Assembly (NCBI GenBank): GCA_910574455.1
Contig: CAJSYZ010000010.1
Location: 1,020,770 to 1,084,769 of the forward strand
Reading direction: 5' to 3'
Source: Trichaptum fuscoviolaceum
Lineage: Eukaryota > Basidiomycota > Agaricomycetes > Hymenochaetales > Trichaptaceae
Length of the DNA stretch: 64,000 nucleotides
Positions 35,416 through 47,421 of this stretch are shown in pieces. Numbering within the stretch: position 1 is the first letter of the stretch; the number at the start of each line of letters is the position of its first letter. The notes beneath the pieces were generated by a model, which was not told where the DNA came from, searched no databases, and saw only the letters and a program-made list of their open reading frames with translations. The position numbers and the translations under genes are program-made.

Positions 35416-37154
35416 ATGTCAACCGTAGCGAGCCCTTCCGCATCGTCCTCGTAAGCTCCTTAGTTTTCACTTTGTATTTGAGACGGAAAGCCAAATATTT
35501 ATCTCAGAAATGGGCAAGAGTGGAAGAATGGCCTCCGTGCTCCTCCCAAAGATGAAAGACCCCAGACCGAGGATGTAACAGCAACGAAGGGAATGGAGTT
35601 CGAGGAAATGTTCCTTAGGCGTGAGCTGCTCATGGGCATCTTTGAAGCTGGCTTCGAACGGCCATCCCCCATCCAAGAAGAGGCTATCCCAGTGGCTCTC
35701 ACCAAGAGGGACATCCTCGCCCGAGCAAAGAATGGTACAGGCAAGACTGCCGCGTTCGTGATCCCCGCCCTCCAGCAAATCGACGTTGCGAAACCCAAGA
35801 TCCAGGCTCTCCTCCTCGTCCCGACCCGCGAACTCGCACTGCAGACGAGTCAGGTATGCAAGAACCTCGGCAAGCACCTCGGTGTGAATGTCATGGTCAC
35901 GACCGGTGGAACGACACTAAAGGACGATATTATTCGTCTCTCGGAGATGGTGCACGTCCTTGTGGGTACACCGGGACGAATCCTAGACCTTGCGGGCAAG
36001 GGTGTTGCAGATTTGAGCGAGTGCCCGGTCTTTGTGATGGACGAGGCGGATAAGCTTCTTTCGCCTGAGTTTACCCCCGTAATGGAACAGCTATTGTCGT
36101 ATCTCCCCGAAACTCGCCAGGTTATGCTTTTCAGCGCTACCTTCCCTATGATTGTCAAAGACTTCAAGGTCCGTGTCGCATTGTGCTTGTCGCAGCTTTT
36201 CTCTGATAGATATCCTTTCAGGAGAAACATATGACAGATCCCTACGAGATTAATTTGATGGACGAACTTACATTACGCGGTGTTACTCAATATTACGCCT
36301 TTGTCGAAGAAAGACAGAAGGTTCATTGCTTAAATACTTTATTCTCCAAGGTGAGCATTTCGTTGCACTGTTAATTATATGTGCTTGCTTAGGATATTTT
36401 ATTCTTCAAGCTGCAAATTAATCAATCCATCATCTTTTGTAACTCTACCAACCGTGTCGAGCTTCTCGCGAAGAAAATCACCGAACTTGGATATTCCTGC
36501 TTCTACTCGCATGCAAAAATGCTCCAATCCCATCGTAACCGCGTCTTCCACGACTTCCGTAATGGTGTCTGCCGTAACCTCGTCTGCTCTGATCTCCTCA
36601 CCCGTGGTATTGATATTCAAGCTGTCAACGTCGTTATCAACTTTGACTTCCCGAAGAACTCAGAGACGTATCTTCATCGTATTGGTCGATCCGGTCGTTT
36701 CGGCCACCTTGGTCTTGCCATCAACCTTATCACTTACGAGGACCGCTTCAACCTGTACAAAATTGAACAGGAACTTGGTACCGAAATTCAACCTATTCCC
36801 CAACAAATTGACAAGAGTTTGTATGTTGCTCCGAGTGCGATGAACGAGCCTGCGGGTCAGAAGACGTTCCTTCATGATCAGCAGCGCCAGCAGCAACAGG
36901 CGCAGCATGGACAACAACAGTCCAAACAGCAAGGACAGGGCGCAGCGTCATCGACAGTTTCTGTTCCCCAACAAGCGCCGCAACAACAGATTCTCTACCA
37001 GAGCAACGGCCAACAACCCCGGACAAATGGTGCTCCTCAAGTGCAGCAGCAGCAGCAACAGTTCACTCAGCGCAATGCCCAGGCACAGTATCAGGCGTAT
37101 ACTCAGACACCAGGCATGGTACAAGTCCCAAGAGGTGCTCCTGTTCGAAGGTGA
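35416..37154 (+). CDS. DHH1: DEAD-box RNA helicase DHH1 (DDX6/Rck family), 522 aa
   Basis: Exons 35416-35450, 35508-36168, 36222-36350 and 36411-37154 give 522 codons plus stop. Motifs in order: Q motif [14 protein letters not shown], motif [35 protein letters not shown] (VMDEADKLL), SAT (LFSATFP), then [38 protein letters not shown] and [33 protein letters not shown] is characteristic of DHH1/DDX6. A 90-residue Gln-rich tail follows the helicase core. The protein represses translation and activates decapping in P-bodies. The Q-rich tail is longer than in animals but usual for fungi. Confidence 0.95.
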
Positions 37155-37790
37155 AGATTGTGAGGTTTGAAATACAGCGCCACAAGTGATATCAGCAGTG
37201 CGGTTTAGGGCAACTATCCGTGGTAGATTGGGTTTTTTTGGAGGAGGGTGTGGCGGGTATGGTGGTGTGATATCCTTGATATGTTAGATACCGACTTTCG
37301 ACATGGGGCCCAATAGAGGTGACGAGCTACTCCTTTACTCCATACCCGTTTGGCCCTCCTTTTTATCATCATTTCTGTGTATTGATAAGGCTCTGAAGGG
37401 CATTCTATCTTCACTTTATTTTATTATTGCTCCGAACGTTTTGATGTCATTTTCTCATCTCGTCCCGCAGTCCTCAATCTCTGGCCTCATCCCCTTACCT
37501 ACCCCCGCATAGCTTTCTGTTTCTCTGCGCGCCCTTTGTCGATGTCGTTGGTAGCACACTTGATAGCAATCAAGGAATCTTGATGAGTTATGTTCGACGT
37601 GCAGCACTTTTCTTACATAAATTTAGAGTCAATCAGCACTCTATAAGGTCGGCGCTGATTTCATTGATTTGCAAACTTTATTCGTAGTTCGCCACGTGCG
37701 ACACCGCGTCGCGTATAAGCCACATCTGTAGCTAAGTTTGGTTGCCCTCAAACTCCTACTACCCTTTTTCTCTCGAAAACTTTTCTATGG
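37155..37790. other. Intergenic stretch
   Basis: 3' UTR of DHH1 and promoter of the glycosyltransferase; a pyrimidine-rich tract lies at 37,750-37,790. No other feature is evident. Confidence 0.5.
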
Positions 37791-39393
37791 ATGCTTAGGA
37801 TAGCCCAGCTGACGAGCACTGCTCGCGAAGAAACATTCGGGCTTGAAGCTTCTGAACTTATTGAAATCAAGGAGGCCCTTCTGCACGACATTGCTTCCGC
37901 GAAACCGAAAAGTGGTCTGAGGACCCGGGCTTCCCATTTTTTCGCGTTCCTCACAACCCTCCTGGAGATGGCGCGTCCTCGAGCAGGCTCATTGCGCCTG
38001 CCAATGTATGAAAGTCGAGCTCCTCGTCTGCGAAATAGCTCCCCGAACCGTTCCCCTCCAAAAATCCGCAGGAAAAGATCGCTCTTGACCCAAATCAGGT
38101 ACACGAGCTTCTGGCGACCACGGACGCCATTGCAATGGCTGAAGCTTGCTCTCGTCCTTGCTGCGCTCACTATGGTTATATTATATTGGTCCTGGGAACC
38201 ACATATCGAGATCACGTTCTATTCGCGCCGCTGGGTGCAGCAGGAAGTCATCACGGTTGAACCTCTGGCGGGCTGTTTTGAAGGCACTCGCATCTCACCG
38301 AAATACAACATGACGCGCGCACTCGCGCCAAAGCACTATGAAGTGCAAGCGGGACTTCCCCTCAGACTGGGCATGGATTGCTACGACTTTGCCGCGACGA
38401 TACAGCCGCTTCCGCGGGTGTACTCTGCGGATGCACCGCCTCCCGAACGAACAAACTTTCATACGTACTGGCGTACGGACCTCGTACCATTTGGAGAACG
38501 ACAGGAATGGATGATCAAGTCCTTCTTTGCTACCCAAGACCTCGCGCGGTCGCGTCTAATATTATGGTCGAATGGTGATCTGAGAAGTAACGAGATGGTG
38601 CGGAGGTGGGCAAGAAAATACCCGGACGCCTTTCAATTAAGGATTGTTGACGTAGAGGCCTTGGCGAAGGGGACTGCGCTAGAAGGAAGTGACTTGCTGT
38701 ATGCGAAGGACAGTAAAGCATGGGTAGATGGCGACCTTATTCGATTACTGGTGACTTGGGCGCATGGAGGTGTATGGGTGGACATGGATTCTCTCCTGAC
38801 TCGGGACTTGTCCCCTTTATTGGAACACGAATTCGTGACACAGTGGGACTGCTATGGTAAGTAGGCGTTAAACCTGGAAAATTGAAGTCTAATATTTTCT
38901 GCCTTTAGACAAGATATATCAGCCTTTCAACGGCGCTGTAATGCACTTCCTACAAAACTCGCCCTATCTATGCGAAGCTTTCGAAATAATGGCTCGGTCT
39001 CCACCTCCGCAGAGTGGTACAACAGAATGGGGCTCCTTGCTTTATTTCAAGCTATGGCGAAGAGTAGTGGCCGCAGGTATCCAGCCATTCAAGGTCCTTC
39101 CTTTCTGCTTCACAGACGGACGGTCGTGCCGGCTGGACAACAGACTTCCGGATCCGTTCCAGAAGGACCGAGGTGCATGGGCAAATGGCTTGGGGATGCA
39201 CGAGGGTGGTCCACTGGATCAGACTTTAGGGAAAATCTTTTCGGTCCACTTGCACAATCAATGGACAAGATCGTTCCCACGAGGAGGATGGATCGAACGA
39301 CTGCTGTTGAAGAGATATGACCGAGCTCTCGGAATCGAGACATCTGTGCATCATCAGCGTGATGCTGAGCTGTATCATAAAGACGATGACTGA
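37791..39393 (+). CDS. Golgi-type DXD glycosyltransferase, 516 aa
   Basis: Exons 37791-38856 and 38909-39393 give 516 codons plus stop. The type II membrane layout has a basic cytoplasmic part (RSPPKIRRKRSLLTQ), one transmembrane segment (LKLALVLAALTMVILYW, about 116-133) and a lumenal catalytic domain. The domain carries the glycosyltransferase sugar-binding DXD region (LVTWAHGGVWVDMDSLLTRD; DMD at 331-333), preceded by FHTYWRTDL and LILWSNGDL and followed by HLHNQW. This resembles the Och1/alpha-1,4-GalT-like DXD superfamily; donor and acceptor cannot be told. The true start may instead be Met60 (MARPRAGSLRLP), which would give a shorter cytoplasmic tail. Confidence 0.82.
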
Positions 39394-39951
39394 GAAGAGA
39401 TGGGCTTAGTGAGTTAATGTTGGAGAAGGATTTCTATTCCTCTAAGGAATTCAACGAGCTTACTTTATTGAGACGATGGAAAATGACTGGTACTCCTGGT
39501 ATTCTTATGACCATAGACCACACGACACGCTTCGAAAATTCAGCATCACTTCTTCACTACACACGTTTATACCCACAGACTCTTATGGGATTTTGCTTAT
39601 TGTTTCTTTTTCCTTTCTGCGCGCAATTGTAGTCTTGTATAATATATAATATAGCCTGCTAGACCTTTACGAATTCATTTATCTGGTTTGCTCGTTCTCC
39701 CGTGATATGAATGTGATAAGCATGCATTTTTTTCATGAATGAAAGGGAATAATAAGCGCCCTAATTATCAAATCAGCATGGGCGTCTATTTTAGCCTGAG
39801 GGTCCTTCGCGTAGTACAAGTAAGCGCGTCTCTCCCTGTCTGTGCCCGGCTTATGTACCTTTCCACATTACACGCACCTCAGTTGCTGCTTATCTTCTTA
39901 CCGCATCATCCTTAGTACGCTCACACAACTACGTCTCGGTAGCAAGGCTAC
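39394..39951. other. Intergenic stretch
   Basis: 3' UTR of the glycosyltransferase and promoter of ATG11. No other feature is evident. Confidence 0.5.
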
Positions 39952-42900
39952 ATGCTTCAGATAGTGAGAGCTGAGGATGGAGAGCTGTTTCAGGTGAGTC
40001 AGGCTGGGACCTCCTGTTCGTAAGGTTCAACTTGTTCACATTCTCTCGCATTAGGTCGATACAAGTATATGGGATATAGAAAGGCAAGCATACTCTTGAG
40101 AGAAGAAATGAGGAAATCTGACATGCTCTAGAAGTGGAAATCTTGAATATTTTCTTCACGAGCAAACGGGAGTGGAAGAGGAAGCCATATTGGCCTATCT
40201 GTCAGATGGTACAAGGCTTACAAGCCAGAACATCCAGGAGCTAGCTGGGAGTCACGATGATGTGAGTCTTATAGCATTCTACTCCTGCTCCTGCTCCTGT
40301 CCTCACAAAAGTTGTAGACGATATTTGTGTACAACAAATTGTATTTGAACTATGATCTGGATGAAGTACTGAAAGAATTGCGAGCTAAGCCTCGGCTGCA
40401 GCCTCCAATAGAAGGTTTGGCTGTAAGCATAACATGGCAGTGCATTCGAGCCTCACCATTACTTTATTAGACGCGATCTCCTCTACTCCTCCGTTCAGGC
40501 TATCCCAACTTGCAGCGGCTTACCTACAAGCTGCTCATTATCATCAGGATGTCATCAATCACTTAGCGGACTCTATACTTTTACAACATGATGCTCTCGG
40601 AATCTCATCTCAGACGCTTGACCTACACCTCCTGTCTCTTTCGGACACGTATGACTCGTTCACACAGATTGCTGGCCGAGAGCTCGAGAAGCAATCAGTA
40701 CTCCTTGCATCCCTATCCACAGACCTTAGGGCAATCCGGGGTATTCAAGTCCATTCGGATTTCTTAAGTCAGAAGACAAGGGCAGCGGGTGAGATAAGGA
40801 CTCTCGGGGCGTGGGTTGATGAAAACAAAATGAAGCAAGTCGGTGAAAGTTGTACAAGCATACATGGTGCGCTCGCTCTACATTTGCATCCGATCGCTTC
40901 TTTACTTAAACAACGATGTCAGAAACGCTCCGTCTGCGCTTCAAGCAAGCTCAGGAGTGTATGGGCAGGCTGAAGGACGGTGCAGATAAAGTCCGCCTTG
41001 TCATGCAAGAGACACAGTGAGTGACCTGCTTCTCCGGTGTACATATACAGATGTTAATGTCGTTTCAGTGTTAAGGAAGATGCAGTATCGAGTAGAAGGC
41101 GGGCTCAGGATGCTGTCGAACGGATAACAGACTTTGCTTCAAGGCTAGAAGGTGCTGAACAATTTGCATATAGGCGTCATTCCTTGCTTACACCGAAACA
41201 TAGGCCCTCATGCCAACTCAGAGGTACCATTACAAGGTATAGTACCATTACACCTGCTTCAATAAATGCTCAACGAATATTATAGAGCTAAAGCAAACGG
41301 ACGCAAGGCTACGACAAGAGGTTGAGGCTATTACAGATCTCAAGGTAATCAACAATGTTATCCCTCCGGCTTTGTTGCTAACTAGTTTTACAAGAATGAA
41401 TCTACCGAAGTTTGTGTCAATGCCTTGCGGGATATTAGCATGCTCAACAACGATCTCATGCAATTACCGATTCTCATGGGGAGCCTCCAAACTGATCTTC
41501 GCGCAAAAACAAGTTTCTCTCACATCCAGCGTCTCCACAATATGCCTTATGCATATGGGGCTACCATAATTGAGATAGTGAGGCGAAAGGAATTTGGTTT
41601 GTGTTGTTTTTAATTGTTATCTCTTCAATACCTGAATATCTTCCACTTCAGCGAATTTCTTCTATCGACGAGCGCAGAATATCCTAGAAGTTATGGCAAA
41701 ACTGAGGTATATAATGCGCTAGATATCACTTGCGTCGAGCTCACTTTCGGTGATAGCTCCTCTGAAAAGAAGCGTAGACAAATCTATCGCGGGGAAGTTC
41801 ATGGCCAACTGCCATTTGACCCCAGAATTCCAGAGGAGCCTGTTCCCTCGATCACAGACTTCTCTACTACTGGTGGGAAGTATTCTGAGTACGCCATTGA
41901 ACGAAAGGACATCGAAGGTTCTTGCTTCATGTTTTCCAACAAGTTAACCATGACTTACATAATTATCAGCCTTCATGCAAGCCTTTGCGGCGCTCGAACG
42001 GGACTTGTGGGTGTCTGCTAATGGTAGTATCGAGCCCTATCAGGAAACGCGCAAGGCTCTAGAGAAGCTTTTTGATCGTATGGACGGCCTAGAGTTGACC
42101 TTTGATCGGATAGTGGAACGCTCGTGTAAGTGTACTCATTGCTTGCATACATACGTCCCAGTCTGACGTTAATAATCTTGGCATACCCAAGTGCTCTCTT
42201 CTTCAATGTTATCATCCTCGCGCCGGCGCAGTGAGTGCTAAACCACAGCGATAATACTACTGCTAATTATTAAGCAGCCCTGGCGATAGAGGAGTCTGCC
42301 GTCCAGGATCTCTCTGAAAGAGCTGCAGCTCTTGAACGAGAGAAAGGAGAACTCGAAGCAATTCTAATCGACGACCGCACACGCTATGAATCGGAGATAG
42401 CGCAACTAAAGACCGAAGTGCAGAAATCAGAGGTGTTAGAACGTGAAGTTCATTCATTAAAGTCTCAGAACGAATCCGAATCGCAAGCGCGTCGGATTCT
42501 CGAACAGCGACATTCTGAACTACAGGCCGACCTGGACAACCTTCGTGCAGGGCAGGCGGAAGCTCTGGGTGATGCAACGACGCAGGCAAAGGAAGCCGAT
42601 GCTCTGCGTCAGGAGCTTGCACGCACACGTGCTGAATACGAAGAAATCAAGCAGCTTGAAACCAAGAACTCCCAGAAGATTGCGCAGTTAATCGAGGACC
42701 AGACGACTACGTTGCGTAACCTTGAAGAGGCCCGTCTTCGCGGTGAGGACTTGCAAAGTCAGATTCAGGGTGCGCGCACGGAGAATGATGAGGTCAACCG
42801 AGCATTGAAGGACGCTAGGGATCAGAAGGATCGCTTGCTCCGTGCCCAGGCTCTGGAGCACGAGCGACTCATGCGGGATCACATTGCGGAGGCGGATGGC

Positions 42901-44871
42901 GATCGTGCTGTGCTTGAACAACAATACTTCGAGGCGAAGGCCTTATTGGACCAAAATGAGCGCCAGCTGAAACAAGCAAAGTCTGAGATCGATATCCTAC
43001 ATGCTGATAATGCTGGTCTTCGTGAAGAGCTGCAGCGAACAGAACACGCGCTTCGTGAAGCACGCCACGTTGAACGCGTCCTTCGTAATGATTTATCCGA
43101 GGGGCGAGCGTCGCAGTCTGATTATGAGCAGAAGATAGCGGAGAGAGATCGGCTTGTTGCACAAATACTGGATGTCGCTATCGCCTTCCGTGACTCCCAC
43201 TCAAAAGCCTTTGCGGCGCTCCAGCCTCTTTCCATCCATCCCGCAACCGTTCTCAAAAATGGTACAAACCCCTCTGAATCCGTCGTTCTGTCTCCTCCTA
43301 GACTTCCGATGTCACCATTACGTGAAGAGTCTACTCCGATTGACCCGACAGACCCGTCAGCTGCTTTGGAGATCCTTCGCTCTTACGATCTAGACGCCTT
43401 TTCGGAAACTGTTTCGAAAGTGGGATCTGTTTCTCGACGATGGCAGAAACAATGTAAGGAGTACAGGGAACGGGCAAAGGGAAAGATCACATTCAGAAAT
43501 TTTGCGAAGGGTGACCTTGCACTTTTCTTGCCGACAAGAAATTCTGTGTCCAAACCCTGGGCGGCTTTCAATGGTGGGAATTTTATATCGCTTCTGTGGT
43601 TATTTGTAACGCTGACCATCGCCGATTTCAGTGTCCTTCCCTCACTATTTTCTCAACGCAACCGGACGTCTTGCTGACCAACTCAAGACTAGAGAGTGGA
43701 TTGTAGCTCGCATAACTTCAATCACCGAGCGTGTCGTCGATGTCAGGGTAGGTCATTGTCATTCTACGTGTCGTTGCTTTGCTTACCTTTTGTCTAGGAC
43801 CCTAGTACGAACCCATATGGTCTCGGTGACGGCGTTAAGTACTTTCTGTTGGAAGTTGAAGACTGGACAAGACCCGGAAGTGATGGCTACAAGCGTAGAA
43901 AGTCGACAGGTCAAAGGGGCCAAGACAGGGCTGCAAGTCCACCCCTTCTAGAACGCCCCATTAGTCCTCCCCTACCAGATGATAGGCAGACAAATACCTC
44001 AGCAGCAGAACCGCTGGGACCAACGCGGTCACCCAACTCCCATCTATTTCCCGTTCGGACTCGCTCAAATTCTAACCCTGCTGGCCCTTCTTCTCTTTCT
44101 AGACTACTCGCACAGGCTCCTACTGAGAATTCTCTAGAGACAATACCAGCCTCGCCAAGCCCTACGCGTAGCCGTACACCGTCACCTTCCACTCGTGGCG
44201 CCCCTGCGCCTCCCTCTCCTACTCGCAATGTAGTATATGCTCACTCACCTAGTGTATCTTCTCCTCTCAGACCTGGATCGCGAGCTAGTGGAAGCTCCTC
44301 GTCCCGGCTGTCATTTAGTGGGGGTCGGATCGCACCCTTCCCTAGAGGATCTTCATCCAGTCAACCAGGCATTTCAAAGGCGGCGCCGACGACCGCCCTA
44401 TCCTCGGAACTGCCGGTCGCATCCCCACCTGCTTCTTCGTCCAATTCGTCACGTGCGATTGCGAACGGAAGCTCTAACGATAGTGACGCTGAGAACCGCA
44501 TGAAGAGCCCAAATCGAATAGTATCCACTCCGTCCCCAACCCAATCAGTCGGCGATGGCTTGGCAAATGTTTTTGCGGGTCGTCGTCGAACAACTTCGGA
44601 ACATATTCCAGCCACCTCTTCTTCTCCGGAAAGTCGACATTCAGTAGTAGGCTCACCCACGACTGCAACCAGCACATTGGCTAACCTAGTTGGCATGACA
44701 ATGTCCCTGGGTCGCAGGAAGAGGACTGAGTCCGGTAAACTGAATGTCAACAATGCTCGAACTGCTCAGTCCAGCTCTACGTCATCCATCACGCCCACAC
44801 CAACACCTGGTCCCACTGCTCCAAGTGCATCGCCATCGTTTGCCGTCGCAGAGCTTCTGAAAAGGTTTTAA
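39952..44871 (+). CDS. ATG11: Autophagy scaffold protein ATG11, 1366 aa
   Basis: Sixteen exons join without a frame break: 39952-39993, 40055-40083, 40132-40261, 40318-40414, 40471-40866, 40923-41016, 41069-41223, 41286-41344, 41395-41596, 41652-41706, 41757-41917, 41970-42125, 42192-42230, 42278-43573, 43632-43747 and 43798-44871. The N-terminus is the ubiquitin-like module (MLQIVRAEDGELFQVDTS), then an Atg17-like helical region (AQNILEVMAKLSSSEKKRRQ, RGEVHGQLPFDP), a coiled coil of about 350 residues, and the ATG11 C-terminal domain (GDLALFLPTRNS, WAAFNVSFPHYFL, DGVKYFLLEVEDWTRP). ATG11 links cargo receptors to the Atg1 kinase in selective autophagy. A Ser/Pro-rich tail of about 330 residues follows the domain. 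The second intron has a GC-AG boundary. Confidence 0.92.
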
Positions 44872-45150
44872 ATTATACATTCATTCTCATCTTTCCGGTC
44901 TGTCACATTCACTCTCTTCTTCTGCTTTCGACGGATTCTGAAGCTTCTCTTTCACATGACTAATGCTTACATAACGCATTCTTTTAGATTCATTAATCTT
45001 GCCTTCCACTCAAAATCTGTGTATTCTCTTGCATTGCACATTTGTATATTCCCCATTACTGTACATCCAAAGTAGAGCAAGCAGAACTTTAACTGGAATC
45101 TTTCGCACCTTTCAGCAGATCAGTCGATCAATACAGAGTGTTATTCATAT
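44872..45150. other. 3' flank of ATG11
   Basis: Untranslated AT/pyrimidine-rich sequence, no gene. The CTR/BSD2 repeat unit begins at its end. Confidence 0.5.
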
Positions 45151-45237
45151 TCCCGCGACCCTTAGGTCGCTGGGTATTCTTAGGGTATGCAACTGTCTGT
45201 TTTTACCGCCAAAACTCATTTGGTCACGTGGAATTGC
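45151..45237 (+). repeat. Leader repeat R1 (stem plus CACGTG)
   Basis: First of three related 87-90-bp segments. It begins TCCCGC, has an inverted repeat GCGACC-ctta-GGTCGC (45,155-45,170), then GGGTATTCTTAGGGTATGC, and a conserved GGTCACGTG with the palindrome CACGTG at 45,225-45,230. It precedes the first BSD2-like remnant, so it probably derives from the promoter of the duplicated gene. Confidence 0.75.
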
Positions 45238-45689
45238 TTTATTTGGGGGGTTCTTGGATATATATGGGCAGATTTCGATATATAAGTCTATTTCACTCAC
45301 ATGACAATGACAAAGACGCGTAAGTTATGTAAAGTAGTGTCTCGGGTAAACCCGAGACCACAGCTCGCAGTCGTCGCCGTCGTTCAACGCTCGGCATGTT
45401 CTCTCTCCCTTGTCTTCTTTGTATGTCGGACTCACATATTGGTACTCCTAACGGCGACGCGCTCTCCTTCGTCGGAACGGCAAACGGTTCGCAACAGGCC
45501 GTCATGGGCTGAAGGTGTCTTGCGTGTATAATTGAACGGAAAGGGCACACCAATTGGCGACGCTCACTGTACTGCCGACCACGATGACCGACTGACGCCC
45601 CTAACGCGATTGCGCACAGTTTTGCGGTGTCCCTCTCCCAACTTGCTGCCATCGGCGTACATGGACGAAGTGTACTCACTTGGATGAAG

Positions 45690-46490
45690 GGCTTCTGAAG
45701 GCTGCGAGCCACATGCATACTGGTCCTCCCTGGCCGTATTGCAGGTCGCTTAATTGACGTCGGCGCGAGGAACGAAGGCAGGTCGTTGGCGGCGGGACTG
45801 GGAATGATGGTGTCTTTGCGAATGTCACTGAAAAGTAAAGCCTCCCCAGGCTCATAGTGGAAGGTGCGCCTATTTTGCTGCATCAACAGATTGCTTCTTT
45901 ACTTTGTAGTCTAACGGGACTGTTTCGGTAACTCTTGCATTCCATATTCAATAGAAGATTGCGTCCATGTTATGTCGGAGGAGACACAGTAGGATGCACC
46001 ACCATCGTACACCGCCGCTCAGGCGAATGCTGTTCGCCGCTGTCTCGCCTTACTGGCAACAGTCCATGCGCCTTCGTCCTTATCACCGGGAATGATGTTT
46101 CCAGGCGAGCTTCTGATTGATGGTCTCGCAACGGGCACACTCTTCTCATTTGCTTGGAACATACTCATTTCTATTTCCTTCATATTCATGGGCTTTCTCC
46201 TTACTTACCTCCTGCATACTACACATGCGGCAAAGCTAGGTGCTCGTGCTGGTCTTGGCTTGAGGCTGGTTCAACATGGGTTTGCGTTGAGGACGGACAA
46301 GGATAACAAGGCCATGGACACGAATGGTGAAGTGAGCATGTGGCGGCTGGGGAAAACAGGACACTGTACCTTCACCAACACCGACATTTGATACAGCTGC
46401 GGCTGCTGAAAGTTGGGCAGCTACTCACAATGGGACTGTTCCCGTGGCAGATGCTTCTGCAGCAGCAAGAGTATAGTGTATAATACTTCT
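45690..46490 (+). pseudogene. BSD2-like (DUF2370) gene remnant, copy 1
   Basis: Recognisable pieces of a BSD2/NDFIP-type membrane adaptor: GNDGVFANVTEK followed by a stop; a long open part with the PPxY motif (DAPPSYTAAQANA, PPSY at 45,999-46,010); TVHAPSSLSPG; two hydrophobic segments (GLATGTLFSFAWNILISISF and FIFMGFLLTYLL) and HTTHAAKLGARAGLGL. The frame then shifts after VSMW, and the stretch PTFDTAAAAESWAATHNG continues in other frames. By family, BSD2 proteins use PPxY motifs to bring Rsp5/Nedd4 ubiquitin ligase to metal transporters. Here the 5' part is interrupted by stops and the 3' part by frame changes, so an intact product looks unlikely unless splicing rescues it. Confidence 0.72.
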
Positions 46491-46556
46491 GTACTGCATG
46501 TGTGCTTAAAAATATAATGTTTTTCTTCCTCTCACTCTTGCTTCAACTGCATTCCC

Positions 46557-46615
46557 GGGTAGCGGGCTTTGCTGTGAGTTAGCTCACAGCCACTAACTGC
46601 TTGTTCCCGCTACCC
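46557..46615. repeat. Nested inverted repeat at the end of copy 1
   Basis: Outer arms GGGTAGCGGG (46,557-46,566) and CCCGCTACCC (46,606-46,615) enclose perfect inner arms GCTGTGAG (46,571-46,578) and CTCACAGC (46,583-46,590). The inner hairpin recurs at the end of copy 2. Confidence 0.75.
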
Positions 46616-46693
46616 CTTGGGTAGCTGGGTATTCTTAGGGTATGCAACCGTGTCCAGCGCCCGCCAAAAGTCAAAAGGTCACGTGAAATTGCC
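46605..46693 (+). repeat. Leader repeat R2 (stem plus CACGTG)
   Basis: Second copy of the leader repeat: stem GCTACCC-ctt-GGGTAGC (46,609-46,625), GGGTATTCTTAGGGTATGC, and GGTCACGTG with CACGTG at 46,680-46,685. It heads the segment containing the BSD2 fragment and the CTR gene. Confidence 0.75.
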
Positions 46694-46862
46694 TGTAAAG
46701 GGAATTCCTTCCTGTTAAGGAAGGCGTTCGATTCGAAGGTTCTGATTACTAATAATGACGCAATCTGAGACATTGCGCCGCGCGCCAGCTTGTCTGTCCT
46801 CGCCATTGTCGCCAACACTTAATGTTTGTCCTCTTTCTTCTCCTTCATCTTCAGCAGCAAGG

Positions 46863-47183
46863 CATGTCCTCGCTATCGCAGGCGCTTTCCCAAAGCCAAT
46901 GCCAGAATGTTATGCAGGGTAAGCAAGTGCCAAATTCACGAATGAACGACCTCTCATATTAGCATTACTGGCTAGGTATTCTGCAAGCAGAAGCCCCAAT
47001 TACAGGGCACATAACGCTTCGTCCTAAGGGCGCGCAGAGCGCGACCCGCATGCTCGCGCGTGCCCTCAAAAGTTGCACGCCTGTGTTTAGCGCCTGACCC
47101 AACTGTAGCTCTTGAGCTTGCCCAGATTGAGGCGACAAAAGCTGCAGCAGCTGTCCGCAAGGCGCGGCCACCCCGTCTCCGCG
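46863..47183 (+). pseudogene. Unidentified gene fragment with frame break
   Basis: An ATG frame (MSSLSQALSQSQCQNVMQ) followed by a plausible 57-nt intron (GTAAGC...CTAG) continues as GILQAEAPITGHITLRPKGA and SATRMLARALKSC, then hits a stop in GCC-TGA. The next frame reads DPTVALELAQIEATKAAAAV without interruption. The smooth, low-stop sequence in two adjoining frames suggests a formerly coding unit with one indel. I do not recognise the family. Confidence 0.4.
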
Positions 47184-47189
47184 CATCCA

Positions 47190-47335
47190 CCTCCTGCATA
47201 CTACACATGCGGCAAAGCTTGGTGCTTGTGCTGGTCTTGGCTTGACGCAGGTTCAATATGGGTTTTGCATTGAGGACGGGCAAGGATGATAAAGGCATAG
47301 GCACGAATGGTGGAGAGAGCATGTGGGTGCGCTCT
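47190..47335 (+). pseudogene. BSD2-like fragment, middle copy
   Basis: A short third copy of the BSD2-like C-terminal region: LLHTTHAAKLGA, then GLGLT and QYGFCIEDGQG, with stops and a frame change, clearly related to the corresponding part of copies 1 and 2. It lies immediately upstream of the CTR gene. Confidence 0.7.
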
Positions 47336-47421
47336 TGAGTCTCCAGTGTTGCATCTCCTCCTCGTCTTCTCGGACGGCATTCTTTCGTGCAGATTCGCTA
47401 AACTCATCATACCTTCTGGAC

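Noticed and set aside
45293..45886. 197-codon open frame on the minus strand
   Set aside because: It is antisense to the leader and 5' part of BSD2-like copy 1, has no domain, and its composition follows the GC of the remnant; treated as a shadow.
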